Source: CAUPWF01 sp036656795 (GTDB lineage: Bacteria; Bacillota; Clostridia; Lachnospirales; Lachnospiraceae). From it: a stretch of DNA of 64,000 bases. The notes below the pieces were generated by a model. It was not told where the DNA came from. It saw nothing but the letters and a program-made list of their open reading frames with translations, and ran no database searches. Both the position numbers and the translations under genes were made by a program. Positions within the stretch are counted from its first letter, which is position 1. Every line of letters begins with the position of its first letter. This document shows, one piece after another, positions 16,716-26,532 of this stretch. Location: the NCBI GenBank assembly GCA_036656795.1, contig JAVXHR010000001.1, forward strand, positions 1 through 64,000, written 5' to 3'.

Positions 16716-18041
16716 ATGCGAATGTATGATGTGATTATAAAAAAGAGAAATGGTCTTTCGCTTACAGCAGAAGAGATTGACCAGATGATTACGGGTTATG
16801 TGACAGGCATCATTCCGGATTATCAGATGTCCGCATTTTTAATGGCAGTGTATTTTAAAGGAATGACCGAGCAGGAGACATGGGCTATGACGAATGCGGT
16901 AGCACACTCCGGGGACATGGTGGATCTTTCGAAAGTCAAAGGGGTGAAAGTAGATAAGCATTCTACCGGTGGAGTTGGAGATAAGACCACGTTAGTTGTG
17001 GCACCAATTGTAGCAGCTTGTGGTGTGAAAGTTGCCAAGATGTCAGGACGTGGATTGGGCCATACAGGGGGAACCATTGATAAATTGGAATCTATACCCG
17101 GGTTTCAGACGTCACTTAGCAAGGAGCAATTTATTCGGGTTGTAAATCAAACGGGACTTAGCATTGTGGGTCAGTCAGGGAATCTTGCACCGGCAGACAA
17201 AAAATTATATGCTCTTCGGGATGTGACAGCAACGGTGGATAGCATTCCATTGATAGCAGTTTCAATTATGGGGAAAAAACTGGCAGCAGGAAATGATGGT
17301 ATCTTATTAGATGTAAAGATGGGCAGTGGGGCATTTGTAAAAACCATAGAAGACGCAATTCTTCTTGCAAAAGAGATGGTTAACATTGGAGAAAATGCAG
17401 GAAAAAGAACCATTGCATTAATTACAAATATGGATATTCCGTTGGGTTGTAATATTGGAAACAGTCTAGAAGTAATAGAAGCAGTGCAAGCATTACAAGG
17501 ACAGGCTCCAAAGGATTTACAATACCTTTGCAGACATCTGGCAGGTAATATGTTATATCTGGCAGGAAAGGGATCATTAGAGAAGTGTATGTCTATGGTA
17601 GATGTAGTAATCTCAGATGGGAGTGCTTTAGAACGCCTGATTGCCATGGTAGAGGCACAAGGGGGAGAAAGCAATGTGATACGAGATACGAATACCTTTT
17701 TGCAGGCACCTTATCGTGAGGATGTATTGGCTATACAATCAGGGTATATTACCCATATGGATACCCAAAGTTGTGGAATTGCAGCATCTATATTAGGAGC
17801 AGGCCGAGAGAAAAAAGAAAGTACAATAGACGCATTGGCAGGGATTGTTCTGCATCATAAGGTGGGAGAGCATGTGGAAGCAGGTCAATCCATTGCCACG
17901 ATGTATGCATCGAATCAAACGTTGTTTGAAGCAGCGAGAAAGAGGTATGCAGATGCAATTACAATTGAACAAAAGAAACCCGAAGATACCCCATTGATTT
18001 ATGCAAGGGTTACAAAAGAACAGGTGGAGATGTATGAGTAA
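16716..18041 (+). CDS. pdp: Pyrimidine-nucleoside phosphorylase
   Basis: A 441-residue enzyme that phosphorolyses uridine and thymidine to free base and (deoxy)ribose-1-phosphate. The family signature KMSGRGLGHTGGTIDKLESI (near residue 110), DKHSTGGVGDKTT and KMGSGAFVKT (K+ and phosphate sites) are intact. The length matches the pyrimidine-nucleoside type; thymidine phosphorylase (deoA) is the close alternative and cannot be excluded. AAAGGAGG lies 9 nt before the start. It overlaps the next gene by 8 bp. Confidence 0.95.
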   Translation: MRMYDVIIKKRNGLSLTAEEIDQMITGYVTGIIPDYQMSAFLMAVYFKGMTEQETWAMTNAVAHSGDMVDLSKVKGVKVDKHSTGGVGDKTTLVVAPIVAACGVKVAKMSGRGLGHTGGTIDKLESIPGFQTSLSKEQFIRVVNQTGLSIVGQSGNLAPADKKLYALRDVTATVDSIPLIAVSIMGKKLAAGNDGILLDVKMGSGAFVKTIEDAILLAKEMVNIGENAGKRTIALITNMDIPLGCNIGNSLEVIEAVQALQGQAPKDLQYLCRHLAGNMLYLAGKGSLEKCMSMVDVVISDGSALERLIAMVEAQGGESNVIRDTNTFLQAPYREDVLAIQSGYITHMDTQSCGIAASILGAGREKKESTIDALAGIVLHHKVGEHVEAGQSIATMYASNQTLFEAARKRYADAITIEQKKPEDTPLIYARVTKEQVEMYE

Positions 18042-18867
18042 AGTATATGATAAATTACAACAATGTTTAAAAAGTGTACGTGAACGGGTAGATTTTAAAC
18101 CAGAGGTAGCAGTGGTCTTAGGTTCCGGACTGGGTGCATATGCGGATAGCATTCAAGTAGTATCCTACATGAATTATGCCGATATTGCAGGGTTTCCACA
18201 GTCAACGGTAGTCGGACATCAAGGAAGATTTGTCTTTGGATATGCAGAACATATTCCGGTTGTTATTATGCAGGGCAGAGTTCATTATTATGAAGGATAT
18301 AAAATCTCTGATGTGGTTCTTCCTATTCGTTTAATGGGATTATTAGGAGCGAAAAAATTGATTCTGACAAATGCGGCAGGTGGGGTGAATCTATCTTATG
18401 CACCAGGAGATTTTATGTTGATTAAAGATCAAATATCTACGTTTGTTCCAAGCCCACTAATAGGTGAGAACATAGAAGAATTGGGAATTCGATTTCCAGA
18501 TATGAGTGAAGTATATTGTTCACGTTATCAAATGGTAATTAAAAAAGAAGCAAATCGACTACAGATTCCACTTCAAGAAGGAGTATATATACAATTTACA
18601 GGACCTAATTATGAAACTCCCAGCGAGATACGCATGTGCCGAACATTAGGTGCCGATGCAGTTGGCATGAGTACAGCATGTGAAGCAATTGCAGCAAGAC
18701 ATATGGGTATGCATGTGTGTGGAATCTCGTGTATCACCAATATGGCAAGTGGTATTACAGGTGTTCCGTTAAGTCATAACGAAGTGCAGGAAACAGCCGA
18801 TAAGACAAAAGCAACATTCGTTAAATTAATGATAGGAGTTACGCGGGCAATAGGAGAAACATCTTAA
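18034..18867 (+). CDS. punA: Purine-nucleoside phosphorylase, trimeric class
   Basis: A 277-residue enzyme that converts inosine or guanosine plus phosphate to base and ribose-1-phosphate. Motifs VVLGSGLGAYAD, MQGRVHYYEGY, TNAAGGVN and FTGPNYETPSEIRM identify the low-molecular-mass trimeric family. The start at 18034 is preferred over the in-frame ATG at 18001 because it follows AGGTGGA and gives the standard length; it lies inside the stop region of pdp, indicating coupling. A strong bidirectional terminator follows. Confidence 0.95.
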   Translation: MSKVYDKLQQCLKSVRERVDFKPEVAVVLGSGLGAYADSIQVVSYMNYADIAGFPQSTVVGHQGRFVFGYAEHIPVVIMQGRVHYYEGYKISDVVLPIRLMGLLGAKKLILTNAAGGVNLSYAPGDFMLIKDQISTFVPSPLIGENIEELGIRFPDMSEVYCSRYQMVIKKEANRLQIPLQEGVYIQFTGPNYETPSEIRMCRTLGADAVGMSTACEAIAARHMGMHVCGISCITNMASGITGVPLSHNEVQETADKTKATFVKLMIGVTRAIGETS

Positions 18868-18901
18868 AATGCAATAGAATGTTAGGCATTTACAGACCAA
18901 A

Positions 18902-18937
18902 AGACAGAAATCGAATTTTTCGATTTCTGTCTTTTTC
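18902..18937 (+). terminator. Bidirectional terminator between punA and the DUF2225 gene
   Basis: A perfect 12-bp stem AGACAGAAATCG/CGATTTCTGTCT (18902-18913, 18921-18932) with T-runs in both orientations. It serves punA on the plus strand and the converging minus-strand gene. Confidence 0.88.
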
Positions 18938-18953
18938 TAACAACTAATAGATT

Positions 18954-19856
18954 TTATGATTGCATCTTTTCTTTTTCAGCTTGACGCATCTCTTTGACAT
19001 CGTCAATTCTATTTTGGGCGTTCATTATGTATAAACGATTTCCACCCTCTACTCTCTTCGAGTGTACAAGACACGTATATGCATTTTCATAATCTTTTTG
19101 TAAGATATATAATTCTGCGGTTACAAGAAAACAAGTTTGTTCTACCACAGGTGGAAAATCTTCTTTGTGCTCATAATACATTCGTTTATAGGCTTCCAGC
19201 GCTTTAGCAGAAGCTTTCATAAACATATCTTCATCTTCTAAGTCATGGTAGATCCAAGACAAGTGCAACCATATCTTGGCAATTGCTAAAGGCTCACAAT
19301 CATAGAAGTCAGCGCAACGAAGTGCCATGTACATGGAAGTGATGGTTTCATCTACCGTTCGTGGTGTAGAAAATGATAGTATGCCTGCTTGTTGATATGG
19401 CAGCATAGCCTGTTTGATATTTTGAGCATAGAAGTTTCGGGATTCCTCAAAGTCTGTATATAGGGCGGTGTAATAACAGTGTGGGCAATACCAGATATCA
19501 TACCACAAAGGACTGAATTCTTTATAATGTCGACGTAAGTCATTATCTACGTGTACAAGTGATAACGCAGCAGTTAATGGCTTTGGTAACGTAATATGTT
19601 GTCCACAGACAGGGCATATTGAAGCATGGTCACATAGATATGGAGCATCGGTGTCAGGTGCTACTGCTTCATATGTACGTGTACCAAAAGGAAATAAATC
19701 ATCTACAGAAGTTTTACCGGGATCTTTTCGTTCATCTTCTTCAGGAGTAGATTCAGGTGGTGCAATAGTTTTTGCTAGAATGTTTTCTATGGTTGACTCC
19801 TTTTTAGTTGAGTCTTCAGACGGATGTGATTGTTTAAATAGATTTTTAAATGGCAT
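18954..19856 (-). CDS. DUF2225 family zinc-ribbon protein
   Basis: A 300-residue cytoplasmic protein of unknown function matching the DUF2225 pattern. Two CxxC pairs, CPVCGQHI (about residue 80) and CPHCYYTAL (about 123), probably bind one zinc. A helical C-terminal part (about 170-290) looks like tetratricopeptide helices, with repeated Trp/Tyr/Ala positions. The N-terminal 60 residues are polar and probably disordered. I chose the internal ATG at 19856 because GGGGAGGA lies 8 nt upstream; the longer frame (from 19940) has no ribosome site. It is divergent from the hybrid kinase gene and has its own terminator. Confidence 0.8.
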   Translation of the reverse strand: MPFKNLFKQSHPSEDSTKKESTIENILAKTIAPPESTPEEDERKDPGKTSVDDLFPFGTRTYEAVAPDTDAPYLCDHASICPVCGQHITLPKPLTAALSLVHVDNDLRRHYKEFSPLWYDIWYCPHCYYTALYTDFEESRNFYAQNIKQAMLPYQQAGILSFSTPRTVDETITSMYMALRCADFYDCEPLAIAKIWLHLSWIYHDLEDEDMFMKASAKALEAYKRMYYEHKEDFPPVVEQTCFLVTAELYILQKDYENAYTCLVHSKRVEGGNRLYIMNAQNRIDDVKEMRQAEKEKMQS

Positions 19857-19996
19857 AACAGTGTCCTCCCCGACGTATATTTCCTCTATTATAGCATAGG
19901 CTAGACGTGGTTTCAAAGATTTATTGATAAAGAAAAACAAATATTAAAAATCGAGGTTTTATATTGTCTTAAAAGATTGGAAAACAAGGCAAAATG

Positions 19997-20025
19997 TTGC
20001 ACATATAGGCTATGTTTGATATACT
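19997..20025 (+). promoter_or_regulatory. Promoter of the solute-binding hybrid kinase gene
   Basis: TTGCAC (19997-20002), 17 bp, TATACT (20020-20025), about 40 bp before the chosen start codon. Confidence 0.6.
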
Positions 20026-20065
20026 GAAGTATATATACACTTAAGGCAAAATGAGAGGTATCGTT

Positions 20066-22864
20066 ATGACAAAAAAATGTTGGCGATTATTGATAAGTTG
20101 TTCTTTTTTAATAATTCTTTTGATATGTAGCATCTCTATGAATGCGATAGCGGCAGATGACATGCAGACTTCAAAAGTAATTCGTGTAGGGTTTCCAATT
20201 CAGCCAGGATTGACGGAAGTGAACGCCCAAGGGGAATATAGAGGATATACGTATGAATACTTACAGACGATTTCTCAGTTTGCAGGGTGGGATTGTGAGT
20301 TTGTACGTGTGAATGGAACCGTGAATGAACAATTAGAGACCTTAATGAACATGTTGAAAGATGGAAAGATTGATGTACTTGGTGGTATGCTAAAAACAGA
20401 TCAGACGATAAAAGAATATGATTTTCCTCAATTAAATTATGGCGTTGCATATTCCACATTATCGGTGTTGGAGACCAATACAACAATATCAGACGTGAAT
20501 CTAGCAGCAAAAGCAAAGAATTCTATACATATAGCGGTATTGCAACAAGCAAAGAAGAAAATTGCCATTCTGGAACAATATTGCAGAGAAAATAACTTTC
20601 AGTATACATTAGTGCCCTGTGAAAATGAGTTGGCTCTTGTAAATGCGTTGTCAACAGGTGAGGCAGATGTTATTCTCGGCGTGGATCTAAGTAAAGAACC
20701 GGGAACAAAGGTTATAAAAACTTTTGCAGGTTCTCCCTATTATTTCATGACTACAAAGGGAAATACAGAGATTGTAAATGTGCTTGATGATGCCATGAAA
20801 AAACAAGAACAGTCAAATCCTTACTTTCAAAAACAACTTTATGAAAAATATTTTGGAGAACAAGGACGTAAGTTTGTATTGACAGAACATGAGCAGACCT
20901 ATGTAGAAGAGATGAAACCTCTTCGGGTGTTGATTTCTTTATCTTTAGCACCATTTCAATACGAAGACAATAATGGGAAAATTGATGGAATTACCCTTTC
21001 CCTTTTATCTGATATAGAACAACAAACAGGATTAAAGTTTCAATATATTGAGCGAGACATGAAGAAAACTCTTTCGGAAAACATAGAGGAGAAAGAGATT
21101 GATATTGTTGCGGGACTTCCGGCAGAAGAAAAATATGCCAGTGCGAATCAATTGATTCTAAGTAAATCATATATGGAGGCGGATACTATTATGTATTCTT
21201 CTCGTAATTTTAAAAGGAATCAAACAAATAATAACGACAAAACTAAAAACGTGAAGAAAGGAACAGCAGCGGTTTCCAATATAGGGCATACATTCCCCGG
21301 ACTTTCGTCAAATCATGTCAAATTTTATGACACCCTTGAAGAATGTATGGATGCGGTGAATCATGGAGCAGCGGATTATGGATATGGTAATAGTTACTCT
21401 GTTAGTTATTACATGTCAGAGAAAAATTATCCCAATGTTGTGACGATGCAGATGCCAGGAATCTCGAATGGTTTTTGTCTGGGCGTGTTAAAAGATACAG
21501 ATATTAATGTGTTGACAATTTTAAATCGTGCGATTACAACAATTGATGAAACACAAAAATATAATTATCTGATGAAAGAATTTGATAAAGGGAAAGCCGA
21601 TTTTTCGTTATTATCTTATATTCGATTGCATCCAATTCAAGTATTGACTATGGGGTGTATATTGATGTTAATTATACTGTATTTGATTTATTCCAGACAA
21701 AAACAAGTTTTATTAGAGGCTGAAAATGAGGCTAAAACTCGATTCTTATCCAATATGTCCCATGAGATGAGAACACCATTAAGTGCAATTATTGGATTGA
21801 ATGATTTGCAAAAAAGAAATATGGAGCAGGGGAATATAGAAGAAGAGGAAAACTGTATTAAAAGAATTGATTCTTCAGCCAAACATCTATTATCTATTAT
21901 TAATGATGTGCTTGATATGGGAAAGATCAATGAAGGAAAGCTATGTATCACAAAGAAACCATTTGATATATATGAGATGCTGGAAGATATTAAGACCATC
22001 TATCTTATTCATGCAGAACAACATCATATACAGTTTCATACTAGCTTTGAAGCTGATATGTATTCAATTATGATTGGAGATGCACTACGAATTAAACAGG
22101 TACTTATTAATTTGATCTCCAATGCTATTAAATATAATAAGCCGGAAGGGAATGTGTATTTTCATGTATCTCAGATTCAGGAAACAGAGAAAAGTGTACA
22201 GATTTCATTTACAGTAGCGGATACAGGAGTTGGAATCAAAGAAGAGAATATACGGCGTATATTCAAGGCGTTTGAACGTGAAGAACGTGGAGATGTCAGT
22301 GAAGGAACTGGATTGGGTCTGGCAATTTCTAACAGTGTGATAGGACTTATGAATAGTGAACTTAAGGTGCATAGTCAAGAAAACGAGGGAAGTGAATTTT
22401 CATTTATACTGGAACTTGATAAGGGAATTGTTGAAGAATCCGATAGGGTTAAGTTAAGAACAGATTCTGAGATGGAGTTAACTAATATACGTGTTCTGAT
22501 TGCGGAAGATAACGAAATTAATGCATTGATTGCCAGCAAGATGCTACAGCGTGTGGGGATACAAGTAGAAATTGTACAAGATGGAGAACTTGCTGTTTCA
22601 AAATTCGTGGCATCAAAACCTCATTATTTTCAACTGATTCTTATGGACATACGCATGCCACATATGGATGGACTTGAAGCAACCAGAGTTATTAGGAATC
22701 TGGAACGAGAAGATGCAAGCACGATACCAATCATTGCGCTTTCGGCCAATGCATTTGATGAGGATATAGAAAAATCAAAAGAGGCAGGAATGAATTGGCA
22801 TCTTGCAAAACCAATTGAATCACAAAAATTATATGAAGTAATTGCAACACTTTTAAAGAAATAA
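20066..22864 (+). CDS. Hybrid sensor histidine kinase with two solute-binding sensor domains
   Basis: A 932-residue membrane sensor of the EvgS/BvgS type. It has a signal peptide (cleavage near NAIA), two tandem bacterial solute-binding family 3 domains outside the cell (about 35-270 and 285-515), one membrane helix (about 527-547), HisKA with H566 in SNMSHEMRTPL, an ATPase domain with NLISNAIKYN and GTGLGLAIS, and a C-terminal receiver with D861 in LMDIRMPHMDG. It probably senses a small solute such as an amino acid. The start at 20066 follows GAGAGGT; an in-frame ATG lies 15 nt earlier. No Hpt protein or regulator is adjacent. It is followed after 11 bp by the methionine sulfoxide reductase gene. 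Confidence 0.92.
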   Translation: MTKKCWRLLISCSFLIILLICSISMNAIAADDMQTSKVIRVGFPIQPGLTEVNAQGEYRGYTYEYLQTISQFAGWDCEFVRVNGTVNEQLETLMNMLKDGKIDVLGGMLKTDQTIKEYDFPQLNYGVAYSTLSVLETNTTISDVNLAAKAKNSIHIAVLQQAKKKIAILEQYCRENNFQYTLVPCENELALVNALSTGEADVILGVDLSKEPGTKVIKTFAGSPYYFMTTKGNTEIVNVLDDAMKKQEQSNPYFQKQLYEKYFGEQGRKFVLTEHEQTYVEEMKPLRVLISLSLAPFQYEDNNGKIDGITLSLLSDIEQQTGLKFQYIERDMKKTLSENIEEKEIDIVAGLPAEEKYASANQLILSKSYMEADTIMYSSRNFKRNQTNNNDKTKNVKKGTAAVSNIGHTFPGLSSNHVKFYDTLEECMDAVNHGAADYGYGNSYSVSYYMSEKNYPNVVTMQMPGISNGFCLGVLKDTDINVLTILNRAITTIDETQKYNYLMKEFDKGKADFSLLSYIRLHPIQVLTMGCILMLIILYLIYSRQKQVLLEAENEAKTRFLSNMSHEMRTPLSAIIGLNDLQKRNMEQGNIEEEENCIKRIDSSAKHLLSIINDVLDMGKINEGKLCITKKPFDIYEMLEDIKTIYLIHAEQHHIQFHTSFEADMYSIMIGDALRIKQVLINLISNAIKYNKPEGNVYFHVSQIQETEKSVQISFTVADTGVGIKEENIRRIFKAFEREERGDVSEGTGLGLAISNSVIGLMNSELKVHSQENEGSEFSFILELDKGIVEESDRVKLRTDSEMELTNIRVLIAEDNEINALIASKMLQRVGIQVEIVQDGELAVSKFVASKPHYFQLILMDIRMPHMDGLEATRVIRNLEREDASTIPIIALSANAFDEDIEKSKEAGMNWHLAKPIESQKLYEVIATLLKK

Positions 22865-22875
22865 AAGGAGAATCA

Positions 22876-23367
22876 ATGAAAAAGATAGAAGATAAACAAA
22901 CACTGTATAGAATTGTAAAGACTAGGTTGGAAGGATATTTAGATGGTATTTCATACCCGTGGACCTGTTTTGCCAATATGTCAGCACTTTTGTATGAGAT
23001 GTTAGAGGACATTAATTGGGTGGGATTCTACATTCTTGTAGACGAAATCCTTCTATTGGGTCCATTTCAAGGGAAACCGGCCTGCGCGAAGATTGAAGTC
23101 GGAAAAGGTGTCTGTGGAACGGCAATAGCGACGGATTCTACCCAGTTAGTTTCTGATGTACATGAATTCCCGGGTCATATTGCCTGTGATTGTGCGTCCA
23201 ATTCTGAACTTGTAGTGCCGATTCACGTAGATGGGCGTACGATAGGGGTGTTGGACATTGATAGTCCAATCATCAATCGGTTTGAACAACAGGACAAAGA
23301 AGGAACAGAACAATTGGTGCACCTATTAGAAAACTACTTAAATAAAATAGGGACTATTAAGTTGTAA
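22876..23367 (+). CDS. msrC: Free methionine-(R)-sulfoxide reductase (GAF family)
   Basis: A 163-residue single-GAF protein of the fRMsr family, which reduces free methionine-R-sulfoxide. The characteristic cysteine motifs are present: GKPACAKI, GKGVCGTA and HIACDCASNSELVVPI. The N-terminal NWVGFYIL and C-terminal LDIDSP complete the family pattern. The ribosome site AAAGGAG overlaps the end of the upstream kinase gene, indicating co-transcription; the following PTS enzyme I gene starts 21 bp later. Confidence 0.9.
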   Translation: MKKIEDKQTLYRIVKTRLEGYLDGISYPWTCFANMSALLYEMLEDINWVGFYILVDEILLLGPFQGKPACAKIEVGKGVCGTAIATDSTQLVSDVHEFPGHIACDCASNSELVVPIHVDGRTIGVLDIDSPIINRFEQQDKEGTEQLVHLLENYLNKIGTIKL

Positions 23368-23388
23368 TCAGAAGGAATGGGTGATGCA

Positions 23389-25035
23389 ATGAGAATATAT
23401 CAAGGGAGAAGCTTGTGTGAGGGAGTTGGAATTGGGAACATATACCACTACCCAAAAGAAAAATTCAAAAGTGCAGCCATGAATATAAAAGATCCACAAA
23501 AGGAGAGAGAAAGATTTCAGAGTGCAAGAGTAGAAGCAAGTATTTGGTTCAAAGAATTACAGAAACAGGCAACTGAAAAAGTTGGAATGGAGTATGCACA
23601 GATATTCGAAATCTATCAGATGATATTGGAAGATTCAGAATATATAGAGGCTATAGAAACGATGATACAAACCCGGAGCATAGGGGCAGCGGATGCAGTT
23701 GCTAAGGTGGGAGCCAATATTGCTCGTAGACTTTTAAAGACGGAAGATGAATATATAAAAGAGCGTGCAATAGATATCCAAGATATTTCCGATAAGATCT
23801 GCTCTATATTAGATGGAACGACACATAAAATCTTAGACATAAAAGAACCGATAATTTTAGTCGTGGACAGTTTGACACCAAGTGAAACCATAGGGCTTGA
23901 AAGAGCACAGATACTTGGGATTGTTATGAGACAAGATGCTGCCAATTCACATACAGCGATTCTAATAAAGAATATGGGGATTCCTACATTGACAGATATT
24001 CAGGAATCCGTAGGGAGAGAGAACCAAGGGAAATTAGCAGTTTTAAATGCATATGAAGGAACCCTTTGTCTGGAACCGAATCAAGAGTTTTTGGAAAAGA
24101 CTCAAAACCATCTGAAGAAAATACAAAAGAAGCAAGAAACCCTGCAATCAATGTTTGGCAAAGAAACCGTTACATTAGACCATAAAAAGATAAAGCTATC
24201 AGCCAATATGGGGGCATTGGAGGATTTAGAGATTATTTTGGAAAATGATGCAGAGGGGATAGGATTGTTACGTAGTGAATTCTTATTTCTTCAGAAAATG
24301 GAAGCACCAACAGAAGAAGAACAATTTCAAATATACAAAACAGTGGCAGAAGCGATGGGCTCGCGTTCGGTAGTGATTCGCACGCTGGACATAGGCGCAG
24401 ATAAACAGGCACCATATCTACATATGGAAGCACAGGAGAATCCGGCTTTAGGATATCGTGGGATTCGCTTTTCGCTGATGAGAACAGAACTGTTTCAAAC
24501 ACAATTACGTGCAATTTTACGTGCCAGTATATATGGACAAGTATCAGTCTTGTATCCGATGATTACATCGGTAAAAGAGATACAGAGGATTCAGCATATG
24601 CTGGAAGATATAAAAGTTAACTTAGAGAAAGAACATATTGCTTATGGAACAATCAAACAAGGAATTATGATTGAAACACCTGCAGCAGTCATGTTAAGTG
24701 ATCTTTTAGCAAAAGAGGTGGATTTCTTCAGTATTGGGACCAATGACTTGTCCCAATATACATTGGCATTGGATCGGCACAATTTACAATTAGATGAATT
24801 GGCGGATGAGAACCATACGGCAGTGTTACGTATGGTTCAAATGGTCGCAACACATGCCCATGAAGCAGGTATCCCAGTAAGCATCTGTGGAGAATTAGGG
24901 GCAGATAAGAGGTTTACTAATCAATTTCTTCAGATGGAGATAGATGAGCTATCGGTGGTTCCTGCCCGAATTCTGGAGCTTCGACATCTGATACGCAATC
25001 TATCTGTAGAAACAGTTACTGGAGATAGAAGATAG
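23389..25035 (+). CDS. ptsI: PTS enzyme I (PEP-protein phosphotransferase)
   Basis: A 548-residue enzyme I that passes phosphate from PEP to HPr. It has an N-terminal HPr-binding/phosphohistidine part with the active His near 187 in ANSHTAIL, and a C-terminal PEP-binding barrel with GIGLLRSEFLF, IGTNDLSQYTLALDR and the catalytic Cys in ICGELGAD. The loop before the His reads RQDAANSH instead of the usual GGxTSH, so the protein is divergent. The start at 23389 is preferred (protein begins MRIYQG); a second ATG lies 12 nt upstream but is abutted by its ribosome site. No HPr gene is in the window, so it may be a second, specialised enzyme I. Confidence 0.87.
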   Translation: MRIYQGRSLCEGVGIGNIYHYPKEKFKSAAMNIKDPQKERERFQSARVEASIWFKELQKQATEKVGMEYAQIFEIYQMILEDSEYIEAIETMIQTRSIGAADAVAKVGANIARRLLKTEDEYIKERAIDIQDISDKICSILDGTTHKILDIKEPIILVVDSLTPSETIGLERAQILGIVMRQDAANSHTAILIKNMGIPTLTDIQESVGRENQGKLAVLNAYEGTLCLEPNQEFLEKTQNHLKKIQKKQETLQSMFGKETVTLDHKKIKLSANMGALEDLEIILENDAEGIGLLRSEFLFLQKMEAPTEEEQFQIYKTVAEAMGSRSVVIRTLDIGADKQAPYLHMEAQENPALGYRGIRFSLMRTELFQTQLRAILRASIYGQVSVLYPMITSVKEIQRIQHMLEDIKVNLEKEHIAYGTIKQGIMIETPAAVMLSDLLAKEVDFFSIGTNDLSQYTLALDRHNLQLDELADENHTAVLRMVQMVATHAHEAGIPVSICGELGADKRFTNQFLQMEIDELSVVPARILELRHLIRNLSVETVTGDRR

Positions 25036-25053
25036 GAAAAGTATGATCAGATG

Positions 25054-26532
25054 CTATACGTGAAGAACAATTAGATGGGTGTGATTTTTGTCCGTAATTT
25101 CCCATTGTTCCAGTATAGAATACCCATATGCTTTCGAGAGAGATTGTATGTATTCTTGATGATGAGTGTATAGAATCAAAATCCCTTCTTTGGTAAGCAA
25201 ATTTCTTGCATGAGTCAAGAAATCCACATAGATATCATAGATTTGTTCATCGGTTGTATGCCCCATGGCAAAAGGCATATTTGTAAAAATCTCATCAAAT
25301 AGGTATTCATGAGTAAAGTCACAACAATTTTTATTTACATAATGAATAATCTGTCCGGCAAGCGCAGTGTTTTCTTTTGCTTTGACAATGGCTTCTTCCA
25401 GTATGTCAATGCCATAGGATGTATTGGCTTTTACGGCTATCTGACGTTCGATAAGCATTGTACCTACTCCACAGAAAGGGTCTAATACTTGTGCGTCTGC
25501 AATCATATATTCTTTTGCCAATTCCACAAGTAACGCAGCTTGTTCTGGTCGAATACTTGTGGAAAGGTAATTTTTGCGATAAGAAAATCGTTGGTCAGGT
25601 ATTGTATTTAGTTTGACCAAGATATTGTATACTTCTAATTTACTTTCAATCAATCGTAATTCTACTTCATAATGTGAGGTAGAATTGATTAGATTTCGCT
25701 GTGTAAGACGTTCTAGCTCTGAAGAGAATTTCTTGGCAAAATCACTTTTTTCATCTAATGCACGTTTGCTTTTTACTTCTACACGAAAATAAAAAGGGAC
25801 AGCACCATCGTGGTGATTTATTAAAAATTTTAATAATGGAGAATCAGCAACGGTATTGGCGGCAAGAATTGGATCCATTTCGCAGGTAGATAAGCCGGGA
25901 ATGGTCAATAATAATTGCTGATAAGTACGAATCGATAATAGATGCTCTAGAGATTCTTTCTGTACTTTTACACCAACGTTTAGAAGCTCGTAATCTGTTG
26001 TATCCAACTGTGTTGCTGTAATCTCAGCGTGTAGTGGATTGGTAAGTAACATACCATTTATAGGAGCAGACAAGTCTTGGAAGGTGTGGGTTGGAATCCC
26101 ATCGAGAGAGACAACGATCTCGGTTAAGATACGGATTTCTTCTTCCACATGTTTTTTGTTCTCTATTGATACTTCTATATGGCAGAGACGTGCAAGCTGT
26201 TCCTTTAATTCGGGCAAATAGGGATTGAAGTCAAATGCATGCATTGCAATAAGGTAAGAACTTTTTACAAATAATTGGGTTTCTTGCATATAAGATTCAT
26301 ACAAATCGTCCATATATTGGGAAAGCTGTAAGTCTCCAATAAGTAATGCGGCATTTTTTCGGGTTTTTGCATCTTCGGATTGAAGGAAGTGGGAAAGGTT
26401 AATGCCACTTTCTTGTATGCGATAAACAACCTCCTCTTTTTTTTCTGCAACTTTTATTGCTTGGCGTAGCTTGCTGAGTGTTTGACGTATTTCCACATGA
26501 TTTTCTAACTGTGTAATGAATTGACGTATCAT
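25054..26532 (-). CDS. RNA-methyltransferase-like protein (UPF0020/TRM11-type domain)
   Basis: A 492-residue cytoplasmic protein. The C-terminal half carries an AdoMet methyltransferase fold of the COG0116/UPF0020 kind: LDPFCGVGTMLIER (motif I region, about residue 345) and TNMPFAMGH, a variant of the NPPY-type catalytic motif. The N-terminal half is helical and repeat-like, and I do not recognise it. A tRNA or rRNA guanine-N2 methyltransferase is the likeliest role; the variant active-site motif leaves this open. The start at 26532 follows AAAGGAG and overlaps the EamA transporter stop codon by 4 bp (ATGA), so the two are coupled. Confidence 0.75.
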   Translation of the reverse strand: MIRQFITQLENHVEIRQTLSKLRQAIKVAEKKEEVVYRIQESGINLSHFLQSEDAKTRKNAALLIGDLQLSQYMDDLYESYMQETQLFVKSSYLIAMHAFDFNPYLPELKEQLARLCHIEVSIENKKHVEEEIRILTEIVVSLDGIPTHTFQDLSAPINGMLLTNPLHAEITATQLDTTDYELLNVGVKVQKESLEHLLSIRTYQQLLLTIPGLSTCEMDPILAANTVADSPLLKFLINHHDGAVPFYFRVEVKSKRALDEKSDFAKKFSSELERLTQRNLINSTSHYEVELRLIESKLEVYNILVKLNTIPDQRFSYRKNYLSTSIRPEQAALLVELAKEYMIADAQVLDPFCGVGTMLIERQIAVKANTSYGIDILEEAIVKAKENTALAGQIIHYVNKNCCDFTHEYLFDEIFTNMPFAMGHTTDEQIYDIYVDFLTHARNLLTKEGILILYTHHQEYIQSLSKAYGYSILEQWEITDKNHTHLIVLHV

